Origin: Gemmatimonadota bacterium
GTDB taxonomy: Bacteria > ARS69
NCBI GenBank assembly: GCA_021604925.1
Contig: BQJX01000014.1
Coordinates: forward strand, 1-15,834
Reading direction: 5' to 3'
DNA: 15,834 nt
The notes under the pieces are model-generated. The model saw nothing but the letters and a program-made list of their open reading frames with translations, did no database searches and was not told the origin of the DNA. The position numbers were made by a program, and so were the translations under genes. How positions within the stretch are numbered: the stretch's first letter is position 1; the number at the start of each line of letters is the position of its first letter. Below, one piece after another: positions 1-7,573 of the stretch.

Positions 1-211
1 CGGCCGGCACCACCACGATCCACCACGGCGGATGGGCGCCGGGCGCCCACGTGGGCAGCGCGTGCCCGATGAGTGCGATCATCCACACCAGGACGGCCGC
101 CGCCAGTCCGGCCAGCACTCCCACGGCCAGGGCGGCCGCCACGAGCGATCGCTCCTCGGCGACCCAGTACTCACGGGTAAAGATGGCGCGCGGGTCCCAC
201 TTGGTGGTCAC
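1..211 (-). CDS. Membrane protein, probable ClC-type chloride channel (partial, N-terminal 70 residues)
   Basis: Only the first 70 codons are inside the window; the gene continues past the left edge. The GTG start at 211-209 is preceded by GAGGAA about five bases upstream. A short polar N-terminus with charged residues (KWDPR, TREYW, EER) leads into a hydrophobic helix at about residues 23-48 containing GVLAGLAAAVL. A second hydrophobic stretch, WWIVVVPA, begins at the edge. This layout matches the start of ClC chloride channels and Cl-/H+ antiporters, where helix B carries a G-x-x-A-G-L pattern and a V-P-A-G-G segment follows. The selectivity motifs (GSGIP, GxFxP) would lie outside the window, so the family call is inference. 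It lies 48 bp downstream of pgaB on the same strand and may be the last gene of that operon. Another multipass membrane family is possible. Confidence 0.55.
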   Translation of the reverse strand, partial: MTTKWDPRAIFTREYWVAEERSLVAAALAVGVLAGLAAAVLVWMIALIGHALPTWAPGAHPPWWIVVVPA

Positions 212-259
212 AGGGGTTCCTCGGTTCGGGAAGGCCGGAGCGCCAACCTACCCCAAAAC

Positions 260-1300
260 TCAGTTCGAGACAGGGTCCGCCTCCGCGGAGTGGTCCACCA
301 TCTTGCGGAAGAGCCGCATGGACGTGCGCGCCGTGACGGCGTAACGGCCCAGTCCATCCGCGTGCGGCTCCTGCTCGGATCGTTCGAAGTCCGGTGCGTT
401 CCGCTCCGGACGCAGCGTGAGCAGCCGCTCGAAGCCCAGCGTGTGCGCAACGGAATCCACGGTGGCATCGCCGTAGCCGAACGGCCAGGCCAGGAACGAA
501 ATGTCGTGTCCCAGTTCCCGGCGGATGGTGGCCCGGCTCGCGGTGAGGTCACGGTACAGCCGCGAGTCCGCGACGATCTGGCCCGTGGAGTCGCGAGCGG
601 CGCCCTTGAACGTGGGCACCGGCTGGCCGTCCACCAGCTCCTTGGTGTGCAGGCGATGCGTGTGGCTCTCCACCCGGAGAACGCCTTCGCGCTCCAGACG
701 CCGCATCGTATCCCAGTCAAGCAGGTTGAGATCGTTCCAACCCTGCTCCCCCGCCCGCCCCGTGAGCATGAACACCGTGCCGCTGAACCCGTAGCGCCGC
801 AGGATCGGAACCGCGTACCGGGCCACGGAGTCATCCCCATCGTCGAACGTGATCACGACCGCCTTTTCGGGGATCTCTCCCTCGCCGTTCATCCACGCCG
901 TCAGGTCGCTCAGCGAGACGGTGCGGTACCCGCTCTCCGAGAGCCAGCGCAACTGGCGGTCGAACTCGGGAACGGTGGTCGTCCAGAAATCGTTCTCGGG
1001 AAGGGTGGGCATGTTGAGAAGCACCGCCCCCAGCACCCGCAGGAACCGCCCCGGCGTGAGGCCGGGGCGGAAGTAGTGGTAGCAGAGAATCGGGACGCCG
1101 GGATCCGTGTCTGCGATCAAGTGCTCCCACGCCGTCTCGCCCCGCCCGAAGAGCAGGGGCACGTCGAGATCGCTCGCAGCCGACGGGTAGGGATCGTAGG
1201 CCAGCCACCGCGCGTAGGTGAAGATGACGCCGGCCATGAAGATCACCACGCTCACCGACAGCCAGAGTCGGATCCTCTCGGAGATGCGGACGCGGCTCAC
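260..1300 (-). CDS. pgaB: PgaB-like polysaccharide deacetylase, single-domain, membrane-anchored
   Basis: 346-residue carbohydrate esterase family 4 type enzyme, predicted to remove N-acetyl groups from poly-beta-1,6-GlcNAc outside the inner membrane. The GTG start overlaps the stop of the upstream pgaA gene as GTGA. One transmembrane anchor lies at about residues 11-30. The catalytic NodB-type domain covers about 65-300: CYHYF (His75), TFDDG with the catalytic base/metal pair Asp153-Asp154, the metal-binding motif SHTHRLH (His213 and His218), and the WPFG motif at 272-275. These are the landmarks of the PgaB/IcaB deacetylase. E. coli PgaB is about 670 residues, with a second C-terminal glycoside-hydrolase-like domain and a lipid anchor. 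Both are absent here, so the size and anchoring resemble staphylococcal IcaB. The neighbours pgaD, pgaC and pgaA make the substrate assignment more secure than the sequence alone would. Confidence 0.85.
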   Translation of the reverse strand: MSRVRISERIRLWLSVSVVIFMAGVIFTYARWLAYDPYPSAASDLDVPLLFGRGETAWEHLIADTDPGVPILCYHYFRPGLTPGRFLRVLGAVLLNMPTLPENDFWTTTVPEFDRQLRWLSESGYRTVSLSDLTAWMNGEGEIPEKAVVITFDDGDDSVARYAVPILRRYGFSGTVFMLTGRAGEQGWNDLNLLDWDTMRRLEREGVLRVESHTHRLHTKELVDGQPVPTFKGAARDSTGQIVADSRLYRDLTASRATIRRELGHDISFLAWPFGYGDATVDSVAHTLGFERLLTLRPERNAPDFERSEQEPHADGLGRYAVTARTSMRLFRKMVDHSAEADPVSN

Positions 1301-3021
1301 AGCACGAAGAAGATCGAGGCGCCCACGCCGCGCCGGCCGTAGCCCTCGCTCGTGTCGAAGCGCGACGTCGACTTGCGCGCGAACACCGACACGCCCACCG
1401 GGACGTCCGGGGTCCATCGAATCGTGACGCCGCCGCTGGCCACGCCGAATCGATCCTCCGACTCCTCCCGTTCCGAGGTGAGGCGCCCGTCCGCTTCGAC
1501 CGTAACGTCCTCCGGCAGGTTCAGCTCGAGGCGCGCGCCGGCAAAGAACGAGTCGTACGAAGACGGCGAGTAGTAGCCGTGGTCCGGGGATTCCTCGAAC
1601 TCCACTCGGGACGCGCCTCCGGAGACGAAGAGGGCCGCGCGCGATGCTGCCGCGAACGGTCCGACTTCCAGCTCGGCGCCCGCGGTTCGGCGGGTGTTGT
1701 CGTCCGAGAACGTTCCGTGCGAGACCGCCAGCCTCCCGACCAGCCGATCGGACAGCCGCTGATCCAGCGACGCGGAGAACCCATCCGTGTGAATCCCGCG
1801 CGCCCGCGCCCGCGGCGTTCTCACCGGCGTCCGTCCCGAGGCCAGATCCACGCGCGTCCAGTCCCGCGGGTTCCACGTGACCCATGCGTCCCAGTAGCCC
1901 TTGGTCTCCTGCACATCCTCGCCGGTCACGGTTTCGCCGTCTCCCACATCCAGGATCTCCTGCCGGCGCAGCGCGCCCCCCACCGTCTCCACCGTGGCGA
2001 ACAGATTCAGCGCCACGCGCCGTTCGGGCCGCCAGGAACCGCCGAGGGTGAAGCGGTTGGCCCCGATCGCCGAGATGCCGGGTTCATCCACCCACTCGTG
2101 CGTCACGTCCGCCGACGCGTGAAGCCCCCGGCTGAAACCGCGCCCGATCGAGGCGCCGTAGCTTCGGAGTTCCTGGTCGTCCACATCGATCCATCGCTCC
2201 ACGTGCAGATCCACCCGCGGGCGCCGATCGTCCCGAATGGCCCGGGTCAACTCCGTCGCGCCGGGCTCGTCCATCGGGTCCAGCAGCTCCAGCGCCGCGT
2301 CACCCTCACCCATCCAATAGAGAGCGCGCGCCCACTCCACCCGGGCCTCCGTGTTCCCGGCTCGGGCCAGCGGTGCGACCAGCCCCTCCGCCAGGCGATG
2401 CTTGCCCCGCAGGTTCTGCGCGTGGGCCAGACCCAGGATGGCCTCGTCGGACCCCGGGTCCATCTCCACGGCGCGCCCATACTCGCGAGCCGCCGCGCCG
2501 TGGCGACCCGACCACGCTTCCATGCGGGCCACTCCGATCTGTGCGTCCACATCGGCGGGGTCGTCTTCCAGAAGTCCACGGTAGGTGGTCGCCGCCGACT
2601 CCAGATCTCCGGACCAGGACTGCGCCCGCGCCAGACCGAGACGACCCTCGCGATCGCCGGGCGAGTGCTCCAGGTGACGCTCGAACCAGGGAATCGCTTC
2701 GGCCGACCGGTCCTGCCACGTCAACTGGTGTCCCAGCAGGAGCGCCAGTTCCCCTTCGCGGTCCGGATCCAGCTGAATCGCGGCCAGGGCCGCCGCCACC
2801 GCCTCGCCGTGGGCATCGCGCGACGCGGCCTCGCGAGCCTCCAGCGCCAGGAGGTCTGCGTTTCCGCCCGGCTCCGCCGTCTCCGTTCCGGACTCCTCCC
2901 CGTGGGCCTCGCCGATCGCGATCGCCAGCACGGCCACCCACACGAAGACGGCCGCGAGGAACCACGAATTGCCGGCGCCGTTGCGCCCGACCCGCCCCGC
3001 TAGTCTCTTCTCGTTCGCCAT
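1297..3021 (-). CDS. pgaA: PgaA/YaiO-like outer-membrane export porin with periplasmic TPR domain
   Basis: 574 residues. The chosen ATG at 3021 lies inside the end of pgaC (22-bp overlap) and is followed directly by a signal peptide: basic n-region, then a hydrophobic core at about residues 19-37, then GEAHG. Residues about 55-265 are tetratricopeptide repeats; helix pairs ending in LDPDRE, HSPGD, DDPAD and MDPGSD recur about every 34 residues. From about 270 to the end, alternating polar/hydrophobic beta strands run to a C-terminal ..ASIFFVL, typical of an outer-membrane barrel. TPR plus barrel is the PgaA/HmsH plan; the barrel could also be placed in the related YaiO family. E. coli PgaA has about 800 residues, so this one has fewer repeats. 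Predicted role: the TPR part guides the deacetylated glycan to the pore. A BcsC-like cellulose porin is the main alternative, but there is no bcs gene nearby. Confidence 0.75.
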   Translation of the reverse strand: MANEKRLAGRVGRNGAGNSWFLAAVFVWVAVLAIAIGEAHGEESGTETAEPGGNADLLALEAREAASRDAHGEAVAAALAAIQLDPDREGELALLLGHQLTWQDRSAEAIPWFERHLEHSPGDREGRLGLARAQSWSGDLESAATTYRGLLEDDPADVDAQIGVARMEAWSGRHGAAAREYGRAVEMDPGSDEAILGLAHAQNLRGKHRLAEGLVAPLARAGNTEARVEWARALYWMGEGDAALELLDPMDEPGATELTRAIRDDRRPRVDLHVERWIDVDDQELRSYGASIGRGFSRGLHASADVTHEWVDEPGISAIGANRFTLGGSWRPERRVALNLFATVETVGGALRRQEILDVGDGETVTGEDVQETKGYWDAWVTWNPRDWTRVDLASGRTPVRTPRARARGIHTDGFSASLDQRLSDRLVGRLAVSHGTFSDDNTRRTAGAELEVGPFAAASRAALFVSGGASRVEFEESPDHGYYSPSSYDSFFAGARLELNLPEDVTVEADGRLTSEREESEDRFGVASGGVTIRWTPDVPVGVSVFARKSTSRFDTSEGYGRRGVGASIFFVL

Positions 3022-4262
3022 TGGGCGCCCTTTCGCTGGGGACTCCGCAGGAGTCCGGACGGGGACGAACGAACGGTAACGATGGCCAGGAACATCCAGT
3101 AGATGAGCGGATAGATGATCGCGATGACGAAGGAGCGCCCCAGCCGATGGTCGTAGCGACGATCCAGCAGAACGCCGGTGCCGAGCTGTCCCAGGCACAC
3201 GGTGGCCATCAGCATTCCCCACCAGTTGGGAATGGGGCTACCGCCGACGGGCGGATATCCGACCGCGTACGACAGGATCCAGAGCGAGGTGAGCAGCACG
3301 AAGCTGAATCCCCACGCGATCGACGTGGTCGATTCCAGCAGGACCGGCCACATGCGGCGCGACCTCCACCGGATCACTTCCCGGAAGTGGCGACGCAGCA
3401 CCTGGGCGAGTCCCAGCGACCAGCGCCGCCGCTGCGTCCACAGGTCGCGCCAGCGCGGCGGCACGTGCATCCACACGATCGCCTGCGGCTCGTAGCGAAT
3501 GTCCCAGTGTCGCAGCTGCAGCTTCCAGCTGATGTCGATGTCCTCGGTGGCCATGTCGGGCGAGAACCAGTTCACGTCCGCCAGCGCGTCCTTGTGGAAC
3601 GCGCCCACCACGCCGGAGACCGTGAGAATGCGCCCCCAAACGCGCTGCGCGCGCTTCTGCAGCGAAACGATCGACGTGAACTCGATGGCCTGCAGGCGCG
3701 CGAGCAGCGAGTCGCGGTTGGCCACCCGCGGATTCCCGGTCACGGCGCCGACCCGGGTGGAGTCGAAGTGCGGAACGAGATAGCGGAGGATGGCCGGATC
3801 CGGCTGGGCGTCGGCATCCACGATCAGCACGATCTCGCCGCGGGCACATCCCAGCGCATCGTTCATCGCCATGGACTTGCCTTCGTTCGTGGTCTTCCGG
3901 ATCAGGCGGACCCTTCCCGAGTCCACGAACGGCCGGATCCGGAACAGCGTGTCGTCCGTACTCGCGTCGTCCACCACGATCACTTCGAAGACGGGATAGT
4001 CGATCGCCAGCACGGACTCCAGCGTCTCGGCAATGCGATCCGCTTCGCAGTACGCCGGGACCAGCACGGTCACCGCCTTGGGATTCTCCGGAAGCGGCGG
4101 CGGTCCGGTCTGCTTGCGTTCCCGGCGCCACCAGTACGTGAGCGCGGTCACAATCCACATGAGGCCGCTCAGCATGGGGTACCACGCGAAGAACACGAGC
4201 CACACGAAGTAGAACCGTGTGTGCTCCAGCCATTCCAGAAACGAAACGACGTCGCCGAACAT
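3000..4262 (-). CDS. pgaC: PgaC-like processive beta-1,6-GlcNAc synthase (GT2)
   Basis: 420-residue inner-membrane family 2 glycosyltransferase, close in length to E. coli PgaC (about 440). The start ATG shares its A with the pgaD stop (TGATG), so translation is probably coupled. Two N-terminal hydrophobic segments (about residues 16-43) precede the catalytic domain: VTVLVPAY at 64-71, the UDP-binding VVDDAS (Asp98-Asp99), DADAQ (149-153) holding the metal-binding D-x-D, GAF at 220-222, the acceptor-site TEDID at 239-243 and Q-R-R-R-W at 277-281. The last is the Q-x-x-R-W signature of processive synthases. Further membrane segments follow at about 310-335, 345-363 and 378-397. The enzyme polymerises GlcNAc from UDP-GlcNAc and, with PgaD, passes the chain across the inner membrane. 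Hyaluronan or NodC-type synthases share these motifs; the adjacent pgaA, pgaB and pgaD genes favour PgaC. Confidence 0.9.
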   Translation of the reverse strand: MFGDVVSFLEWLEHTRFYFVWLVFFAWYPMLSGLMWIVTALTYWWRRERKQTGPPPLPENPKAVTVLVPAYCEADRIAETLESVLAIDYPVFEVIVVDDASTDDTLFRIRPFVDSGRVRLIRKTTNEGKSMAMNDALGCARGEIVLIVDADAQPDPAILRYLVPHFDSTRVGAVTGNPRVANRDSLLARLQAIEFTSIVSLQKRAQRVWGRILTVSGVVGAFHKDALADVNWFSPDMATEDIDISWKLQLRHWDIRYEPQAIVWMHVPPRWRDLWTQRRRWSLGLAQVLRRHFREVIRWRSRRMWPVLLESTTSIAWGFSFVLLTSLWILSYAVGYPPVGGSPIPNWWGMLMATVCLGQLGTGVLLDRRYDHRLGRSFVIAIIYPLIYWMFLAIVTVRSSPSGLLRSPQRKGAQWRTRRD

Positions 4263-4693
4263 CAGGCTTCTCGCACGTTTTCTTCGAGAGGCAGGCCGGC
4301 TTCGAAACGCTTCTCGACTCCGTTCACCCGCACCACGATCACCGGAACGGTCGTGAGGTCGGTGCCCTGCGGCATGACCAGGATCTTGCGTCCCATGAAG
4401 TCCTCTTCGGCGGCGGCTCCCGCCGGACGCCGCACACAGCGACGTCCCTGGTGACGCTGGGACAGGGCGCGGTTGTGGGCGATCCAGGCCTGGGTGAACG
4501 CGACCTGCAGCACGACGAAGAGGCCCAGGAGCCCCAGGGCCAGGGCAGCCTCACGCTCCACGCCCCGCGCGACCACCACGCGCCAGTAGAGCACGTACGT
4601 CAGCCACAGGAGGACCGAGAGCACCAGGTGCCGAACGATCTGACGGCGAGGTGTCTCCACCATAGGGTGGTGGTCGGACTCGTGATTGTTCAA
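4262..4693 (-). CDS. pgaD: PgaD-like small membrane subunit of the PGA synthase
   Basis: 143 residues from a TTG at 4693 with GGAG eight bases upstream; an in-frame ATG at 4663 would shorten it by ten residues but has no clear ribosome site. There are two membrane helices (about 21-41 and 48-71), with a hydrophilic, probably cytoplasmic C-terminus containing RKILVMPQG and VRVNGVEKRF. E. coli PgaD is 137 residues with the same two-helix hairpin. It stabilises PgaC, and the pair binds c-di-GMP to switch synthesis on (known for E. coli; not shown here). The P-M-V-E-T-P-R-R segment just before the first helix resembles the start of other PgaD proteins. PgaD sequences diverge greatly, so the call rests on size, topology and position directly ahead of pgaC, with a one-base stop/start overlap. 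Confidence 0.7.
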   Translation of the reverse strand: MNNHESDHHPMVETPRRQIVRHLVLSVLLWLTYVLYWRVVVARGVEREAALALGLLGLFVVLQVAFTQAWIAHNRALSQRHQGRRCVRRPAGAAAEEDFMGRKILVMPQGTDLTTVPVIVVRVNGVEKRFEAGLPLEENVREA

Positions 4694-4733
4694 GGGGTCG
4701 ACTCCGAAGGAAATCGGGGCGGAAGAGGCATTG

Positions 4734-4742
4734 ATTCTATCA
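4734..4742 (-). promoter_or_regulatory. Candidate extended -10 promoter for the pga operon
   Basis: On the minus strand the sequence reads TGATAGAAT: an upstream TG, one base, then TAGAAT (five of six to TATAAT), the layout of an extended -10 element. No good -35 box lies 16-18 bases upstream, which extended -10 promoters can tolerate. Transcription would start near 4727 and give a leader of about 34 bases before the pgaD TTG. This also argues against the longer reading frame that begins at 4756. The rest of the 135-bp gap between mscS and pgaD shows no clear terminator. Confidence 0.35.
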
Positions 4743-4828
4743 CGGCCGCAAGCCATTTCGACGGCGCGCGTTTGGGCGGGATTTGCAGAGAATGGGCGGG
4801 AGCCATGGCGTTTCGCCGCGAGGACCGG

Positions 4829-5935
4829 TCAGCACGGCGCCCCCCCACCCTGTTCCACGGTTTCCGGCACGGGGGGAGGCGGGCTGGACTCGATGTGCAG
4901 GACGCGCTGCGGGAAGGGAATCTGGACGCCCTCCTCGCGGAAGCGCTCGAAGATCCTCGTGTTGACCGCATCCACGGCCTGCCCCCGCTGCTCGGGGTCC
5001 AGGATCCAGAACAGAACGGAGAACACCAGCGCCGAGTCCGCCATCTCCCGGAATCGAATCCGCGGCGCGGGGTCCCGACAGATGATGCTCAGGCTGTCCG
5101 CCACCTCCGTGAGGATCCGGCGCACCTGCTCGATGTCACTGTTGTAGGAAACGCCGACGCGGACGTCGACCCGGCGCTTGGCGTTCGGCCCACCGCTCTC
5201 GTTGGTCACCTTGGCCGCGCCGATCTGGGAGTTCGGAATGATGATCTCCACGTCGTCCCGCGTGATGATGCGCGTGCTGCGGATTCCGACCTCGGTCACG
5301 CGGCCCCGCTCCCCGGTATCCAGCAGGATCATGTCCCCGATGCGGTAGGGCGAATCCACCAGGATGAAGACGCCGGAGAACAGGTTGGCCAGCGTGTCCT
5401 TGGCCGCGAACCCCACGGCGATCCCGATCACGCCCGCGCTGGCCGCCCAGGCCGTCACGTCGATGTGCCACGTGAGGAAGAACAGGTAGATCGCAACGCC
5501 GCTCAACATCACCTTCTGGATCGTATCGAAGAGCGGAACCGTGCGCGGCTCCAGGAACGAGAAGCGCGACGCCATCCCCGCTTCCCGCAGGACCATGGAG
5601 AGCATCTGGATGAGGGTGGCGGTCCAAACGACAATGGCGAGGGAGCGGCAGAGCTGATTGGCCAGGTTGACGACGGACGAAGGCGCGTTCAGCAGCGGGA
5701 AGCCGATGGCGATGGCGACCACGAGAAGCGTGACGCGCATGGCCCGATGGAACATGAGGAACAGATGGTCATCGGCGGATGAGGCGGTACGCTCGGCCAG
5801 GCGATGGAAGACGCGACGATAGATCCAGCTGAGGATGAAGTCTGCGACGAACGTGCCCACCACGAGGGCACCCACCCGAATCGCAACCCAGCCCAGCGGC
5901 GACGCCGCAAAGCCCTCCCAGCTGCTCCAGTCCAC
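4829..5935 (-). CDS. MscS-family mechanosensitive channel
   Basis: 368-residue inner-membrane channel of the small-conductance mechanosensitive family, which opens under membrane tension to release solutes. The GTG start at 5935 follows a GGGGGAA purine tract. Four hydrophobic segments (about residues 14-37, 66-84, 98-116, 140-158) precede the pore helix at about 163-195. That helix contains the typical small-residue pattern A-S-A-G-V-I-G-I-A-V-G-F-A-A-K-D, followed by LANLFSG and the beta-domain entry SPYRIGDMI. The beta domain has VTEVGIRSTRI and IIIPNS (231-236), and an alpha/beta domain follows to about 350. A proline-rich tail (SPPPPVP) ends the protein. E. coli MscS is 286 residues; this one has one or two extra N-terminal helices, like many MscS paralogues. 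It lies upstream of pgaD on the same strand but has its own promoter candidate; a functional link to PGA is not shown. Confidence 0.93.
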   Translation of the reverse strand: MDWSSWEGFAASPLGWVAIRVGALVVGTFVADFILSWIYRRVFHRLAERTASSADDHLFLMFHRAMRVTLLVVAIAIGFPLLNAPSSVVNLANQLCRSLAIVVWTATLIQMLSMVLREAGMASRFSFLEPRTVPLFDTIQKVMLSGVAIYLFFLTWHIDVTAWAASAGVIGIAVGFAAKDTLANLFSGVFILVDSPYRIGDMILLDTGERGRVTEVGIRSTRIITRDDVEIIIPNSQIGAAKVTNESGGPNAKRRVDVRVGVSYNSDIEQVRRILTEVADSLSIICRDPAPRIRFREMADSALVFSVLFWILDPEQRGQAVDAVNTRIFERFREEGVQIPFPQRVLHIESSPPPPVPETVEQGGGAPC

Positions 5936-5970
5936 GCTTCCCCCCCGTCATCCCCCATCCACCGGAACCA

Positions 5971-5999
5971 TTCCTAGAGAAGGCGAGCCCGCACGTCAA
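5971..5999 (-). promoter_or_regulatory. Sigma-70 type promoter for the mscS-like gene
   Basis: On the minus strand TTGACG (5999-5994, five of six to TTGACA) is separated by exactly 17 bases from TAGGAA (5976-5971, a weak -10). It lies about 36 bp upstream of the GTG start at 5935. It is the only near-consensus -35 in the 157-bp gap between the divergent genes. The -10 is poor, so the call is moderate. Confidence 0.5.
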
Positions 6000-6032
6000 G
6001 GCTCTCCACCCCTTGCGGGTCGCCGGATTTCC

Positions 6033-6047
6033 CGGCACACTGGTTGC
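6033..6047 (+). promoter_or_regulatory. Sigma-54 (RpoN) type promoter ahead of the beta-barrel/lipoprotein pair
   Basis: The sequence CGGCAC-ACTGG-TTGC differs from the classic TGGCAC-N5-TTGC at one base. The invariant GG (6034-6035) and GC (6046-6047) are separated by the required ten bases. Transcription would start about 12 bases past the GC, near 6059, leaving a leader of about 34 bases with GGAGG (6083-6087) before the GTG at 6093. Position, orientation and spacing all fit. No enhancer-binding protein gene is in this window, so the activator is unknown. Confidence 0.6.
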
Positions 6048-6092
6048 CTCGCCCGCCCCCTGAGCACACCCCACCCACGTCCGGAGGATTCC

Positions 6093-6875
6093 GTGGCTCG
6101 TCTGCCGGCCCGCTTGAACCGCCCCCTGGCCGGTTGGGTTGCCCTCTTGCTGCTGCTGGCACCCGGCCTGGCGATGGCCCAGCCCCTGTCGGACTACCGC
6201 CATTCCTTCGGACTGGTGAGTCTGGCATTCACGGGCGGCTTCCAAGTGTGGACCCTGGACGGGGTCAAGGACCACCTCGCGGAGCGGGCGGACATCTACG
6301 CCGCGGACGGGTTCAACTTCTCGGGAGCGGAATTCGGCCCCGCCATGGGCTTCGGGACGGAGCTGCAGTTCCGGCTCACGGACCATTGGTTCGTGCGGAG
6401 CCAGGCGGAATGGACGCGGATGTCGTTCGAGGACCGGGACCGGCAGTTCGTGAGCGGCCTGGGCGGAGAAACCCGAACCGCCATCTCGCTGGTCCAGAAC
6501 ACCAAGGTGCAGTCGCGCCCGTTCCTGTTCTCCTTTGGGCTGGGTCGGTCGCACCGGTTCGACTCGGTGCGATGGGGGCTCAGTTCGAACTGGGTGGTGG
6601 CTCCCGTCAAGGTTATCGACGAGTTGCAGGTTCACAACCGCTCCACCACGGAGACGGACGTCACGTCCACCGGAGTCGGGCACGGCTTCGAACTCCTGCT
6701 CTCCGTCGACTACTTCACGGACACCAGCATGAACCTGTTCATCGAGTCGTACTTCCGCCGGGGGGCCACGGTGGTCGAAGCCGAATCCCCGGAGTGGGAA
6801 GGCTCCCTCATACCGTCCCGGCGCCGGGTGGACTTTGACGGCGGCGGGATCCGATTGGGGTTCCGATGGATCTGA
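6093..6875 (+). CDS. Predicted outer-membrane beta-barrel protein, family unknown
   Basis: 260 residues. The GTG start at 6093 is set by GGAGG five bases upstream and by the signal peptide it opens: basic n-region with several arginines, hydrophobic core LLLLLAP at about 18-24, and a likely cleavage after AMA (residue 29). The mature part is rich in short alternating strands with aromatic residues at turns (FGTELQFRL, WFVRSQAEW, SRPFLFSFG, FELLLSVDYF, MNLFIESYFRRG). It ends GGGIRLGFRWI, a strand close to the C-terminal signature of outer-membrane barrels. The size fits an 8- to 10-stranded barrel such as the OmpW/OmpA-like fold group, but no family motif is recognised. It overlaps the downstream lipoprotein gene by 10 bp, so the two products probably act together. 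The sigma-54 type site upstream suggests conditional expression. Confidence 0.75.
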   Translation: MARLPARLNRPLAGWVALLLLLAPGLAMAQPLSDYRHSFGLVSLAFTGGFQVWTLDGVKDHLAERADIYAADGFNFSGAEFGPAMGFGTELQFRLTDHWFVRSQAEWTRMSFEDRDRQFVSGLGGETRTAISLVQNTKVQSRPFLFSFGLGRSHRFDSVRWGLSSNWVVAPVKVIDELQVHNRSTTETDVTSTGVGHGFELLLSVDYFTDTSMNLFIESYFRRGATVVEAESPEWEGSLIPSRRRVDFDGGGIRLGFRWI

Positions 6876-7567
6876 TCCGACGCGGCTTCCGGAGTTGCCA
6901 CTTCGTGGCGGCGCTCGCGTGGCTGCTGGGCGGATGCTCCTCGTCCGATGCGCCCTTCGAGCTGGACGAGGGTTCCATCGAACTGCCGGCCACGCTGCTG
7001 GAGGCGCACCCGCTGGCCGCCAAGCTGGCCCGCGAGGAATCCCCCAACGCCTACGTGACGGAGATGGGCGGCGGCTTCACCATCATGGATGCGCAGGGGC
7101 GCGCCCGGAACCACTCCTTCGTGTTCCACTCCACGGAAGGGCAGCTGGTCTTCCGCCGCATCTTCGTGGACCTGATCGGAGGAAGCCCCTGGGTGATGGA
7201 GGAGAACGTGGGGCCGCCTCCGCAACCGTTTATCGATCTGGACGCCATTGGCGATTCTGACCTTGCCATCGCCGCGGCCCTGAACATCGCCCACGAGATC
7301 AACAGCGCGCAGCCGGACAGCATTCCGATCCCGGAGCTGTTCGCGGCCCGAATCCGGTCCACGGCGCAGTGGCCGGAACAGGCCGGCTCCTCCACCGCCG
7401 ATCCGCAGATCGCGTGGCGCGTGGACTTCCTGGTCGAACTTCCCCCGGCCAGCGACCCGACCGGCGTGCCGATCCCGTGGTCCACCGCCCGCTTCTACTT
7501 CACGCCGGGCCTCGACGCGCTCCTCGAGATGATCGTGCGAACGCAGACGTACGTGGATCGCCCCTGA
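6866..7567 (+). CDS. Predicted outer-membrane lipoprotein, function unknown
   Basis: 233 residues, with an ATG start inside the 3' end of the beta-barrel gene. A lipoprotein signal is clear: N-terminal arginines, hydrophobic stretch FVAALAWL, then lipobox LGGC with Cys24 as the lipid-carrying residue. Serine follows the cysteine, which in enterobacteria permits sorting to the outer membrane. The mature part is mixed alpha/beta and acidic, with no repeats, membrane helices or catalytic motif I can name. The segment NHSFVFHSTEGQLVF and the C-terminal TARFYFTPGLDALLEMI look like folded beta/alpha elements. Coupling to the barrel gene suggests an envelope complex; the function is not known. It ends just before a terminator hairpin. 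Confidence 0.8.
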   Translation: MDLIRRGFRSCHFVAALAWLLGGCSSSDAPFELDEGSIELPATLLEAHPLAAKLAREESPNAYVTEMGGGFTIMDAQGRARNHSFVFHSTEGQLVFRRIFVDLIGGSPWVMEENVGPPPQPFIDLDAIGDSDLAIAAALNIAHEINSAQPDSIPIPELFAARIRSTAQWPEQAGSSTADPQIAWRVDFLVELPPASDPTGVPIPWSTARFYFTPGLDALLEMIVRTQTYVDRP

Positions 7568-7573
7568 ACGAGA

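Noticed and set aside
3022..3222. Longer N-terminus for the PgaA-like protein
   Set aside because: The extra residues lie inside pgaC, are basic and unstructured, and would bury the signal peptide that starts at 3021.
2373..4454. Long plus-strand reading frame (693 codons) opposite the pga operon
   Set aside because: It is rich in Pro, Arg, His and Gly with no domain pattern, and lies antisense to clearly recognisable pgaA, pgaC and pgaD. Such frames are common opposite high-GC genes.
260..4693. Cellulose (bcs) or Nod-factor (nodBC) synthesis locus
   Set aside because: There is no PilZ domain, BcsB or BcsZ. A TPR-barrel porin with a PgaD-type small subunit fits PGA better, and there is no nodA.
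4217..5782. Plus-strand reading frame (521 codons) opposite pgaD and the mscS-like gene
   Set aside because: It spans two genes and the gap between them, has a His/Asp/Arg-rich shadow composition, and has no fitting ribosome site.
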